Source: Euborellia annulipes
Lineage: Eukaryota; Arthropoda; Insecta; Dermaptera; Anisolabididae
Direction: 5' to 3'
Length of the DNA stretch: 64,000 nt
Assembly: GCA_023213315.1 (NCBI GenBank)
Contig: JAKCPI010004325.1
Span: forward strand, 1-64,000
In this document: one piece after another, positions 11,655-31,966 of the stretch
Position numbering within the stretch: the first letter of the stretch is position 1
How the letters are laid out: the number at the start of each line of letters is the position of its first letter
The notes under the pieces: model-generated
What the model was told of the DNA's origin: nothing
The model's input: the letters and a program-made list of their open reading frames with translations, nothing else
Database searches by the model: none
Made by a program: the position numbers and the translations under genes

Positions 11655-11770
11655 AAACGACCCTCCCAGGTTCCCAGGCGAGAAATTTATTTCAATTGAA
11701 TTGGATACCAATCAATTGAAATAAAATGGGACGGGGTCTAAATGGCCTCAGTTGCCGAAAAAGGCTTAAA
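11655..11770 (+). repeat. SINE fragment (tRNA-derived family)
   Basis: Carries 'CCCAGGCGAGAAATTTATTT', then the GGACGGGGTCTAAATGGCC block ending in TTGCCGAAAAAGGC, matching the body of the SINE at 62,367-62,521. The tRNA-like head is absent. Confidence 0.6.
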
Positions 11771-12280
11771 AAAAAAACGACCCTCAGAACCCTTCGATAG
11801 TGGATTTTCATCATGAAGTATCGAACAGCCTCGAGACAAATAAAAATAAAAAATAAAAACAAATAATTAATGCTAATTGAACAAAAAAAAAAAAAAAAGA
11901 TGAGAAAAGGAAAGCCCGATGAAGTACTCGTTTATAAAATGGTGACTGACAGGATGAGATTAGATTCAGGGTCAAAAGCCGACAGCTCGATTCCAGAGCC
12001 AATTCAAATAACTGTTATTCGCTTTTAAGCCAACCCACAGAGAAGACATACCTACTTGAAAGCAAACAACATTCAAATAAAGCTACTTTTCAAATAAAAT
12101 TTCATCATTAAAATCATTGAAGGTAGAATAAAAATCAAAACAAAAGTATACTAATATATTCCATTTTTTTTTTTTTTTTTTTTTAATTAATAGAATGAAA
12201 AAATCAAAGGATTAAATTTCATTTTATTTCCTTTCGGGATTCAGGGATTCAGAAGCTTCCGTCTCCCCTTTTGAAACAGG

Positions 12281-12542
12281 CAAGGGCGGATACAGGGGGA
12301 AAGGGGGTAATTACCCCCCCCCCCCCCCCGAGATTTGAAAAAAATACTTTTTTCTCAAAAAAAAAATTTATTTTTAATGTAAAATTTTAAAAATTAATAC
12401 TTAAAAATTTGATTTGTATTTATACAAACAAGTACAGAATGCGCCTTTAAATTACCGAAATTAAGAAAAAAATAGTGTGCTGTGCGATGAGTCACACCAG
12501 ATTACCCCCCCCCTCCGAGAAACACCTCTGGATCCGCCCTTG
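12281..12542. mobile_element. hAT-type MITE with perfect 8-bp target duplication
   Basis: Termini CAAGGGCGGATACAGGGG and CCTCTGGATCCGCCCTTG; direct repeats GAAACAGG at 12,273-12,280 and 12,543-12,550. 262 bp, no coding capacity, poly-C/poly-G tracts at both ends. Confidence 0.88.
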
Positions 12543-12546
12543 GAAA

Positions 12547-12951
12547 CAGGGGTGTATATAGAAATTTTTTCGGGGAGAGGGGCCCGAACTCATTTTTAAA
12601 TACTCCCCCCATACACAAAAATATTAAAATACCGGATAAACCTCTGCCCCGAGGGGCCCGGGCCTTCCTCTCAAAGACAAATTTTCATTAATATTTTTTT
12701 TTTTTTAATCCAAATTTTTCCGTTTTCACCTGAACCCCGAGAGGCCCGACCCTCTCAAAGACAAAAGTTTTATTAAAAAATTGCTTATTATTATTAATAT
12801 ATTTCATTTTATTTTATTTATTTTATTTATGCGACGCACTTTTTCAAACAAAAATATAGATATTGGCTTTATACCCGAACATATGTATTTGAAAAATTTC
12901 GGGGGAGGGGGGGGGGGGCCTCTCGGCCCACCCTCCTTAAATACGCTCCTG
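12547..12951. mobile_element. Second hAT-type MITE abutting the previous one
   Basis: Starts CAGGGGTGTATATAG and ends AAATACGCTCCTG, flanked by TTTTGAAA (before the younger insertion, 12,269-12,276) and CTTTGAAA (12,952-12,959), seven of eight bases equal. The younger element at 12,281 landed exactly at its left edge, so its target duplication includes the first four bases of this one. A related end occurs near 52,400. Confidence 0.65.
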
Positions 12952-13165
12952 CTTTGAAATTGCCGATTTTAAATAAATAAAGGTCCGAAATGGTAGATTT
13001 TAGTGTTTTAGCAGAAAAATATTCTAAAATTTTATTTTCCTAAATTCGTGAAGTTCAGCTCTTTTTAGGAGCTAGATCAATTTATTGGACAAATATTTTG
13101 GCTGACACTTAGGATGGCCGACGTTAATACAGTCGAAATATTTGCTCAATAAATTGAAGTGTGAC

Positions 13166-13426
13166 CAGTGGCGGATTAATGCAATTTTGTCGGGGGGGGC
13201 GGTTTTTTTTTTTTTTTTTTTTTTTTATTTAAGGACTTTGTGGGCATCTATGGCCATTTAGACCCCTTTCCTATTTATTTAAATTGATTGGTAACAAATT
13301 CAATTGAAATTAAAGCCCGGAAATCATAATTTCTTTAGATTACTAGTTTTTATAACATTGTGAATTTCTTCTCGGGGGGGGGGGGGCGGTCGCTCCCCTC
13401 GCCCCCCCCCCTTTAATCCGCCCCTG
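13166..13426. mobile_element. hAT-type MITE with perfect 8-bp target duplication, containing SINE body
   Basis: Termini CAGTGGCGGATTAATGC and CTTTAATCCGCCCCTG; direct repeats AGTGTGAC at 13,158-13,165 and 13,427-13,434. Inside (about 13,230-13,320, minus orientation) lies the SINE segment with 'GGCCATTTAGACCCC'. Confidence 0.88.
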
Positions 13427-13715
13427 AGTGTGACATCCAAAAAAGAGCTGGTTTGTTTTTCCTCTTCACCTATTTAGGTAAAAAAATTTTAGGATATTTT
13501 TTCGCCTAAAATTTTAAAACCCAAAAAATTAGACTGTCTTTTAAAAGGTGAGATTTGCTTCTGTTCCAAATATTTTTCTTTACGCGCGTTAGAGTTCAAG
13601 GATTTTTTTCTGATAATAGCTAGGTTATCTCTATAAAATATATATTAATATATAAATGCAATCGTGCTCAACTCTTGTTGAGTGTTTGTTCGGATCTTCT
13701 CCCTGGTGCTGCACG

Positions 13716-16700
13716 ATGCTCGCTTCTCGGTTGCTCTCTTTGAAATCTGCTGCCAGGGGGATCTCCGAAGGTTGTCGAGGTCTTGCCACCCTTGTGGGGG
13801 ATCCAAAGTGAGTTAGCATTCGATAAAAATCTGAAAATATTTTCTATTAAAAGACCATAATTTCTGTACTATTGTTTTGTATATGTTTATGTTGGGAATG
13901 CGAGAAATTCACCCAAAATTAGGGGGGGTGATCCTGAACCCTCTACCCCCCCCCCTAATTTTGGGTGAATTTCTCGCATTCCCAAGGTTTCCTCAGGATC
14001 ACCCCTCCCCCCCCTTCCAAATGAAAATATAATATAAATAGAGTTTAATATTTTTTTCTTTATTGTTTTAGCATTATTTTTCTCTTTATTTATTAATTTA
14101 TTTTTGAGATATCAGTAGAGGGGGTAGGGATGTCAAACATCAAGTCCAAAAAAAAGGTCAAATCACCCCAAAATTTATAAAACCTTTCCCTATATTTTTA
14201 TTGATTTTTTTGAACTCTATCCAACTCAATGATCTATTTCTCTTTTAATAACAAAATAATTTGTCAGTGATTGATGGAGCTTTTATTAATTATCTTTTAA
14301 TTTCTCCTAGATAATATATTTATATATTAATGATTATATAATACTTGGCTTGTAACATGTTGTCGGCTAGGAATAATTTTTGTTTTTTATAAAATTTCCA
14401 TTTTTATTCTTCAATACCAGATATTGAATCGAATATTTGTCGTTTTTAAAGAATTTCTCTTGAAAAGAGAAGTAATTACAATTTTGTCTTTTTTTACAAA
14501 TAGTCATGAATTAAAACGGTTGCCAGGTTAAACAATTTCCAATAAAGAATGGAGTTTTCCCGTCAAATAGCAAACTCTCGTTCCCCCACCGGCATCTATA
14601 TCAAATGAAAATGCTTTTAATATAGGCCTTTACTGTGTTTGTTGCCGAAAAAAAGTATCTTATCTATTTATAAATATAAATTTAATCTTTTTTTCCCAAC
14701 GGGTAAATTGCATAATAGCATTAGTCTTATCACTCTATTAAAGTTTATTTATATTAAATCATGAAATTTCTATTATATTGGAATAAATCACAAATATAAT
14801 AAAAATTGTAAAAAAAAAATTTTCTTTTATTCTAATTATTTTTTTTTTCAACATATTTTGTGGTTATGTATAAGAGTTTCTTCTGAACAAAAATACTTTG
14901 TTTTGAATAGCTGAGTAGATCTTGTAGTAAGGAATAAAGAAAAAGCGAATGCAGCGATTTTTATTTCGTTTATTAGGCACTTCAAGCCGACGTTTCGGTT
15001 AGATTCATCCTCAGGGCTGAAGTGTGTCAATAAAACTCCTCAAAAAGTCAAATGGCGCAAATGTGTAAAATATTTATTGCCATCTAATAGGGACCATAGG
15101 CGAACCTTGACTCGCATAGCCAGCCTATGGTCCTTATTAAATGCCAATAATAATTGCGCCATTCGACTTTTTGACGAGTTTTATTGACACACCTTCAGGA
15201 TCTATATGTATGTATGCATCCGGTCGCAAATCTGACAGAAACGTCGGCTTGAAGTGCCTAATAAACGAAATAAAAATAGCTAAATTCGCTCTTTCTTTAT
15301 TCCTTACTACAATAAACTTTTATAACTTTGAAATATTGGGATGAAATAAACTTTTCTGGTTTTACATCCATGTCGGAAAATCCAGACATTTTGACGTTTT
15401 TCCACTATCATTCTTTAAAACTCACTCATAAAGTTTTTTCTAATATGTTCACAAATGTGAAGATTGAAAATAACAATAATGTTATATTAAGTATATAACG
15501 GATTGTGGCTGTTATATAAATTAGATTAATGAGAAGAAGAGGATGCAGCCAATAATAAATAAAAAGCATCTATTTTGTTAACACTATTTAGGAACGTTCA
15601 ACGAAGCCATCATCAGACCTTCAAGTTCTCTGATATGGCTTTTGGAAGACGACACCGTATTTTATAAACAGTTGTTGATGCATTTTCTATGTTGACCTCG
15701 TGGAATTTAAGTATATAACGAACCTCTTCATCTCATTAATCTAATGTTATATCGTCTTTCTCGTAATGCCCCTGCTGTGGTGTGGTTCTCAAGAAAACAT
15801 TTTATATGAAGATATTAAATGAGAAATGAATTAGCTATATTTCTAATCACTAAGCTATTTAATTTAATGTATTTTTAATGCTGTTTTTTTAAAGATATTC
15901 CTGGCTTCGAGATGAATTAGGCCTCGAGGAAGAAAATTTAGGAGTCCTTTATGGAGATAAATGGGTTGGATCAGGCGATGTTTCTGTTTCCAAAAGTCCT
16001 AGCAATGGAAAAGTGATCGCAGCAGTTCGAACAGCATCTCCACAAGATTATAATAATTGTGTTTCTGCAGCGGTGGAAGCGTCCAAAATTTGGGCAGATC
16101 TTCCAGCACCTCGCCGTGGTGAAATTGTACGGTTGATCAGAGATGCTCTTCAAGCCAAACAAACAGCTCTTGGAAAATTGGTTTCTTTAGAAAATGGCAA
16201 AATCCTAGCAGAAGCAGTGGGGGAGGTTCAAGAATTTGTGGATATTTGTGATTTTGCTCTCGGACTCTCTAGAACTCTTCCAGGTTAGTATAAGATTAGT
16301 GTCATTAGTATTCTACTTAGAAAAACTTTTTGAATGTAATAGAAATAAATTTTGTTTTAAGGTCTTGTTCTACCTTCGGAACGTCCAGGGCATGCCCTTC
16401 TCGAACTGTGGAATCCTTTAGGAGTAATTGGAGTTATTTCCGCTTTCAACTTTCCTGTAGCTGTTTATGGTTGGAATGCTGCTATTGCACTCACATGTGG
16501 GAATGCGGTAGTTTGGAAAGGAGCAAGCACTACTAATCTAATCACAGTAGCCACGGGAAAAATTATTGCCGAAGTTTTGAAACGTGAAAAACTTCCACCT
16601 GCTCTTTGTGCAATTTGTACCGGAAACTCTAGTATTGGTCGCACTATGGCAGAAGATAAACGTATGGGTTTGATCAGTTTTACTGGTTCTACACCTGTAG

Positions 16701-17878
16701 GACTGCAAGTTGCGCAGGTAATTAATTTATAATAACCGGCCACTTCAGGATTATAATTTTTTTAGTGAGCAAGGTCACAAGTTTACAAAAACTTCTACTT
16801 GGTTGAAAGTTCAAATTGAAATGAAGACATCTAAAATAGATATTATTATTTCAGGCAACAACAGCAAGATTCGGACGTCATTTGCTTGAACTAGGAGGCA
16901 ATAATGCCATTTTAGTGATGGAGGATGCTGATGTCAAATTGGCAGCGCGAGCGGCTGTTTTTGCTTGTGCAGGTACAGCTGGCCAAAGATGTACAACAAC
17001 CAGAAGAATAATCATTCATAAGTAAGATTTTAAATTTTGTTTCATTTGTATACAAATAATATTCATTTTGAATTTTTTTTTTAAGATCCAGATACGATGA
17101 ATTTGTTGAACAATTGGTAAAAAATTATAAAAGTTTAACTAATCGAATCGGAGATCCTCTCGATGAGAAAGTTCTTATTGGTCCTCTCATTACTGCTGAT
17201 AGCGTGGATTTATTTGTACGAACTGTGAACAAAGCCAGAGAAGGTGGAGGAAAAATTGAAGCTGGTGGTGAGAAAATTCCTGGACCAGGATTCTTTGTTC
17301 ATCCAACATTAATTTCCGGACTTCCACATGATCATCCTCTTGTTCTTGATGAAGCTTTCGTACCGATCACCTATCTTTTGAAATGTGATTCGCTAGAGCA
17401 AGCCATTGCTTGGAATAATGAAGTTCCACACGGTTTAAGTAGTTCATTATTTAGTAACAATCTCGGATCAATCTTCAAGTGGTTGAGCCCGAAAGGTTCC
17501 GATTGTGGAATTGTAAACGTGAATATTCCAACTAATGGAGCTGAAATTGGTGGAGCATTTGGAGGTGAGAAACACACTGGAGGTGGACGCGAATCTGGTT
17601 CGGATTCATGGAAGCAATATATGAGAAGGTAAAAATAAATAAATTTTAATGAAAACCAACCAAAAAAGACAAGTACCAAATTAAATATGTCCAAACAAAG
17701 TTAAAAAGTAAAAATCTGGCGTGAATGTCGCACAATTATTCTATTGAGTGATATTTTATTTTTATTTGTTTGAGGAAAAGAATATTATGATTAATTTCAA
17801 ATGATATTTTCCAGGTCAACGGTAACAATTAACTATTCTGGAGATCTTCCGCTGGCACAAGGAATTAAATTTGAATAA
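13716..17878 (+). CDS. ALDH7A1: Alpha-aminoadipic semialdehyde dehydrogenase (antiquitin)
   Basis: Six exons (13,716-13,807; 15,895-16,283; 16,362-16,717; 16,855-17,021; 17,086-17,628; 17,815-17,878) join in phase to 536 residues, the usual ALDH7A1 length. The enzyme oxidises alpha-aminoadipic semialdehyde with NAD in lysine catabolism. Exon 1 gives a mitochondrial presequence rich in Arg, Ser and Ala ([15 protein letters not shown]), and DPK then joins [10 protein letters not shown]. Seen directly: the catalytic Glu in LLELGGNN (Glu291) and catalytic Cys in [12 protein letters not shown] (Cys325), spaced 34 residues as in other ALDHs, plus SFTGST and the family C-terminal block [20 protein letters not shown]. 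Intron 1 (2.1 kb) is swollen by hairpin elements. The gene faces MCCC2 tail to tail with 275 bp between stops. Confidence 0.97.
13893..13983. repeat. Perfect short palindrome in ALDH7A1 intron 1
   Basis: GGGAATGCGAGAAATTCACC is followed about 70 nt later by its exact inverse, with poly-G/poly-C in the loop. A small foldback element. Confidence 0.8.
14924..15310. repeat. Inverted-repeat element with CCGAAACGT motif (family C)
   Basis: Ends GTAGTAAGGAATAAAGAAA and TTTCTTTATTCCTTACTAC. The arms include GACGTTTCGG/GAAACGTCGGCTTGAAG and CACTTCAAGCCGACG. It lies in ALDH7A1 intron 1. Confidence 0.8.
15485..15755. repeat. Family C related element with TATATAACG ends
   Basis: AGTATATAACG occurs at both ends, TAGATTAATGAG is answered by CTCATTAATCTA, and AAGAGGATGCAGCC matches the block seen at 32.7, 33.1 and 54.9 kb. 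Confidence 0.55.
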
Positions 17879-18153
17879 AACAACTTATCTAAGGAAACAA
17901 CGAATAAAGAAATCTCTTGAGTTAAATTAAAATATAAATTTTATTTTATTTAACAATCTCTATATAAAAATTATAACAATATTGTATAACATTTTTATTA
18001 TAAAAATAATATAAAAAATATCCCTGAGAATTTTGACAAGAAAAAGGCAGAATCTCAGCATTCCACTTTATTATAACCAATTTTAAAATTAATTAAAATC
18101 ATCATTCGATTTAATTGGAGTTCAGATCTATAAATTATGGTTATTTTAATCCA

Positions 18154-28205
<10,052 letters not shown>

Positions 28206-28612
28206 TATAAAATATAAAATTTATATTGCTCAATTTTTAACCTTAATTCTGTTTTCTCTGTGACATAACAAGAAGGAAATTGACCTTGGCTTAGATCTAG
28301 ATAAGAAATCATCATTTTGTCTTTAAAAAAGTTTAATTAATCATTAGAGTAAATCCTTTTTATAATTAACCAAAATTTTTGACAGCAGTGAAATTTATCA
28401 ACTTATTAAATTAACACAACTTATAAGTTGTTTTTTTCAAAATTAAATTTTATTTCTTTTTTTTTCAATAAAATGATAACAATAAATAAAAAAAATTATA
28501 TAGAGAAGAGCATACTAAGAAAATAACATATAATTTTCGTGGGAAATTTAAAGAACCAAATTTTGATAGGATTTTGGAAACAGAAGTGCTTTACCATGGG
28601 CCATGGGCGTAG

Positions 28613-28975
28613 CTAGGGGAGTCTCGGGAAGGGCTCCGTGGCTCCGGCCCTCCCACCGAAAATTCCTGTGATGCAAATTTTTTGTCACTTTTCAATATTT
28701 TTTATTTATAATATTAAAGTGGTGAGCTTTTGGTTTTTTTTTAACAGTTAGCCATTCCAATTACATTAACTTCTCGTGCCTAGGGTCCCGGGTTCGCCTC
28801 CAGTCCCAGGCGAGAAAAATTTATTCCATTTGAACAGGGAATACATTTGAATTAGCTACTAATCATTTGAAATAAATAGGGGTGGGGTCTAAATGGCCTT
28901 AGATGCCAGCTGGGGGAAGGAGGGGGACTCCAAACATTAAGGCCCCCCAGCCAAATTTCCTAGCTATGCCAATGT
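28613..28975. repeat. hAT-like element containing a SINE body
   Basis: Ends CATGGGCGTAGCTAGGGG and CCTAGCTATGCCAATG. Inside, 28,770-28,912 carries the SINE segment (GGGTTCGCCTCCAGTCCC, GGTGGGGTCTAAATGGCC). The right flank was hit by the mariner-like MITE at 28,977, so the target duplication cannot be read. Confidence 0.55.
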
Positions 28976-28976
28976 A

Positions 28977-29163
28977 CAGTGAGGGACAATATTAAGTCCC
29001 ACCCATGCGTTTTCTACTTGTGATTATTTCATTGTTTTTAAAAAAATATACAACATTCAAACCTAGAAAATTTCCAATAAAGATTTTCATTTTCTTTTAT
29101 AAAAACAATGAAATAATCACAAGTAGAAAACGCATGGGTGGGACTTAATATTGACCCTCACTG
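28977..29163. mobile_element. Tc1/mariner-type MITE
   Basis: Near-perfect terminal inverted repeats of about 70 nt starting CAGTGAGGGACAATATTAAG, ending in CCCTCACTG, flanked by TA on both sides. 187 bp. Confidence 0.85.
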
Positions 29164-29517
29164 TACTTTTTCAGTTTTTGTTTATTTTCCCAAAATCAGT
29201 TCAAAAATTTTAGTTAAAATTCATAAATCAATTATTTTTTAGATGTACTTTAAAATGTATATTCTCACATTCTCCTCAAAATCGTTTTAAGTTATTTTAA
29301 AGAAGTAAGGGAGGGTTTGTTTGTCACCCCAGCAAGTTATGGTAAATTTTTTTTAAACCTATATTTTTTAAAATGACCGGCATTTTTATTCTTTCTTAAA
29401 TTTTCCGCCATAAAGGCTCCTCTCTTCCGATTAACAGTTTCCGTTTTTTGGTTCCCTGCTGTCAGCTGATAGCACATACTATTTTCTTAACAAGATTTTA
29501 AATTAATTCCATTAAAA

Positions 29518-31639
29518 ATGTTGTCCAGGTTTTCTCAAGCTACCAGGAATTTTATGACTTCGGCTATTCGAAGATCTGGAGATCATGGACATGGAGGAGT
29601 TCCCGGAGAGGTGAGAATCTCAAAATCGATCCTCTCTTCTTGCTCGAATAGCTTATGTAATGGAAGAGGTTATACATTCCAAGCCCAAATACTTTTTCCT
29701 CTAAATATAAAAATATATTTATTCTTAATTGTCTTTGTTATTTTTTTTTTAATTTGTATACTAAAAGACACTTGTTTGTGATTGAAAATAAAATTTTAAT
29801 TTTTAAATATTTTAATCACTTTATTTATAACAAAAATCTAATTAAAGAATATTATGTCACTGCCGCTTCTAAATTATTTCATATTTTAATTGAGTTTAAT
29901 TAATAATAAATCGCAAATAATTTTCTAAGTTTTAGGAACAATATTGCATTCAACGGTCCGATATTATTGGATTCAGGAATTGTAATTGCACTTGCTTATT
30001 GATTAAAGTGACCAAATTTTCATTGAGACAAAGCAGGACAAATAGGATGAAATGAGACCAATAATTCAAAAAAATATTTTATTGTATACTTGTCTATAAA
30101 TATACAAAAATGTATTTATTATCAATTATTGGTAACTATAAAAATATTTAAAAAAAAAAAACAATTTGAACATTATGATTTTTAGAATAATAGGCAGGAA
30201 GAGAGGATGTCAGCCAACATAGCCTCTATCAAATAAAAACCTCAATCCAGAAGACGTTTCGGCTTTAATTACATAATTCCATTTTCAGTTCTTATGAAAA
30301 TATTGGCAATCTCAAGTGAGATGCAGATAGAGTTGTCATATAAAAAAAAAACATACAAAATTTTGTTTTTTATATAATTTTATATATATTTTTATATATG
30401 ACAACTCTATCTGCATCTCATTGAAGTATATCTTGAGATTGCCAATATATTTCATAAGAACTGATAATGGCCATTATGTAATTAAAGCCGAAACGTCTTC
30501 TGGATTGAGATTTTTATTTGATAGAGGCTCTCATGTTGCCTGACAATCCTCTCTTCCTGCCTATTATTCTAATCGCTGAAAAGCCACTTCTCGCATCGAC
30601 ATTATGATTTTTAATTAATTTAAATTTTCTATTTAAAAACAAAAATTATGATTTTCTTTCAAGGTCATATTTTTGAACCGAATGAATACTTTGCAATAGA
30701 TTCGGATCATTTCTTGAAATGTCGTAAATTTCTCACATGAATTGGTCAAATTATCTTTTACTCTTAATATAGATTTTAAAGTTTTAATGTTAAACTGCTT
30801 TTTTCAGTTGTCCATATTTTATTGATACTAGAAAAAACACGTTCTATTTCTGTATTAGAAGAGAGCGTATTCAAAATATTTTGATAAAGAATATTATTAC
30901 GTTTAAATGAAGAAATAACTCCTCTTTTACAGTACATTTAAAATAGGAAATGCAGATATTTTCTAAAAAGCGAGACAGTCCCTTTAAAATCGGGACGTGT
31001 GGACACCTTATTATTAATGCGCGCGGCTCCCCAGAGCCCAGAGGTCCTCAGGACATATTCATTCGTATTCCGTTTCTTTATAAAACTAATGAAAAATATT
31101 CTCTTAAAGGATATATTGAAGAGGAAAATTTTTGCCAAACCCGCTTTGTTCTGAGGAAAGAGTCATTCGACTCCTTAACTTCGACTCACAGCGGGAGGGG
31201 ATTAAATAAGTGTGAGAATTATCGCCAACATCTCTTCTTAATTTATCATCCTTCTCTCTTGGTGAAATTTCATTTTGTTTATGATGTTCAAATTTTGAGG
31301 AGGGCGATTGACTAAACTGGATAAACCCTGGATTATGGATTTTTAGTTTAAAGTTGTCCTTTTTGCATAATATTACTTAACAAAATTACTCCAGGGGATC
31401 AGGAAAGTGCGAGGTAATCTCACCAAGCAGGCGAAGGCCAACCCCAACGGCTCTCTTTGAACCTATTAATATCTATACAACAAATTTTCAAACTGTAAAA
31501 TATTCTTTAATCTTTGTTTCAGAATCTTCCTTTTGACATCCACAACCGTTATAAATTGACGGCTTATTTTATCATCTTTTTCGGAACAGGACTAGCCACT
31601 CCATTTTTCCTCCTTAGACATCAACTTCTTAAGAAATAA
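29518..31639 (+). CDS. COX7C: Cytochrome c oxidase subunit 7C
   Basis: Two coding exons (29,518-29,610; 31,523-31,639) join in phase 0 to 69 residues, within the usual precursor length. COX7C is a small single-span subunit of complex IV in the mitochondrial inner membrane. Residues 1-30 are a basic presequence (MLSRFSQATRNFMTSAIRRS); the mature part is NLPFDIHNRYKL, a membrane helix (AYFIIFFGTGLATPFFLL) and the family terminus RHQLLKK. After the stop the exon ends at 31,645 with a GTACGT donor and resumes at 31,718, a 3' UTR intron, with AATAAA at about 31,815. The 1.9-kb intron contains a family C hairpin. The gene ends tail to tail with the giant gene, stops 328 bp apart. Confidence 0.95.
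30184..30570. repeat. Inverted-repeat element with CCGAAACGT motif (family C) in COX7C intron
   Basis: Ends AGAATAATAGGCAGGAAGAG and CTCTTCCTGCCTATTATTCT. The arms contain AGACGTTTCGGCTTTAATTA and its inverse, and ATGACAACTCTAT(C/T), also present in the element at 32.7 kb. Confidence 0.85.
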
Positions 31640-31966
31640 TTTTAGGTACGTATGAATGAAAATTATATTAATAAGTAATAATTTACTAAATAATTAATTT
31701 TTTCCTTTTTTTTTTAGGTCACCTTTTGTAGTCTCTTTAAATTAACACTTATTGTATTGGCATTATCCAATGTACAACAATTTCCAAAAAAGTATTTATA
31801 AAAAATGCAAAAGCAATAAAAAATAAAACCACAATTCACTTTTTCTTTTTTTTTTTTTACTATACATTACATATTTTATTTTACATTCATTATTTTTACA
31901 TTTAATATATTTTATTTTATACATATATATAAAAAAAAATTAGATTTCCCCAACTGCTACGAAGGA

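Noticed and set aside
30950..31315. 121-codon open frame in the COX7C intron.
   Set aside because: No recognisable domain, lies within an intron on the same strand, overlaps an opposite-strand frame, and has no splice or promoter context.
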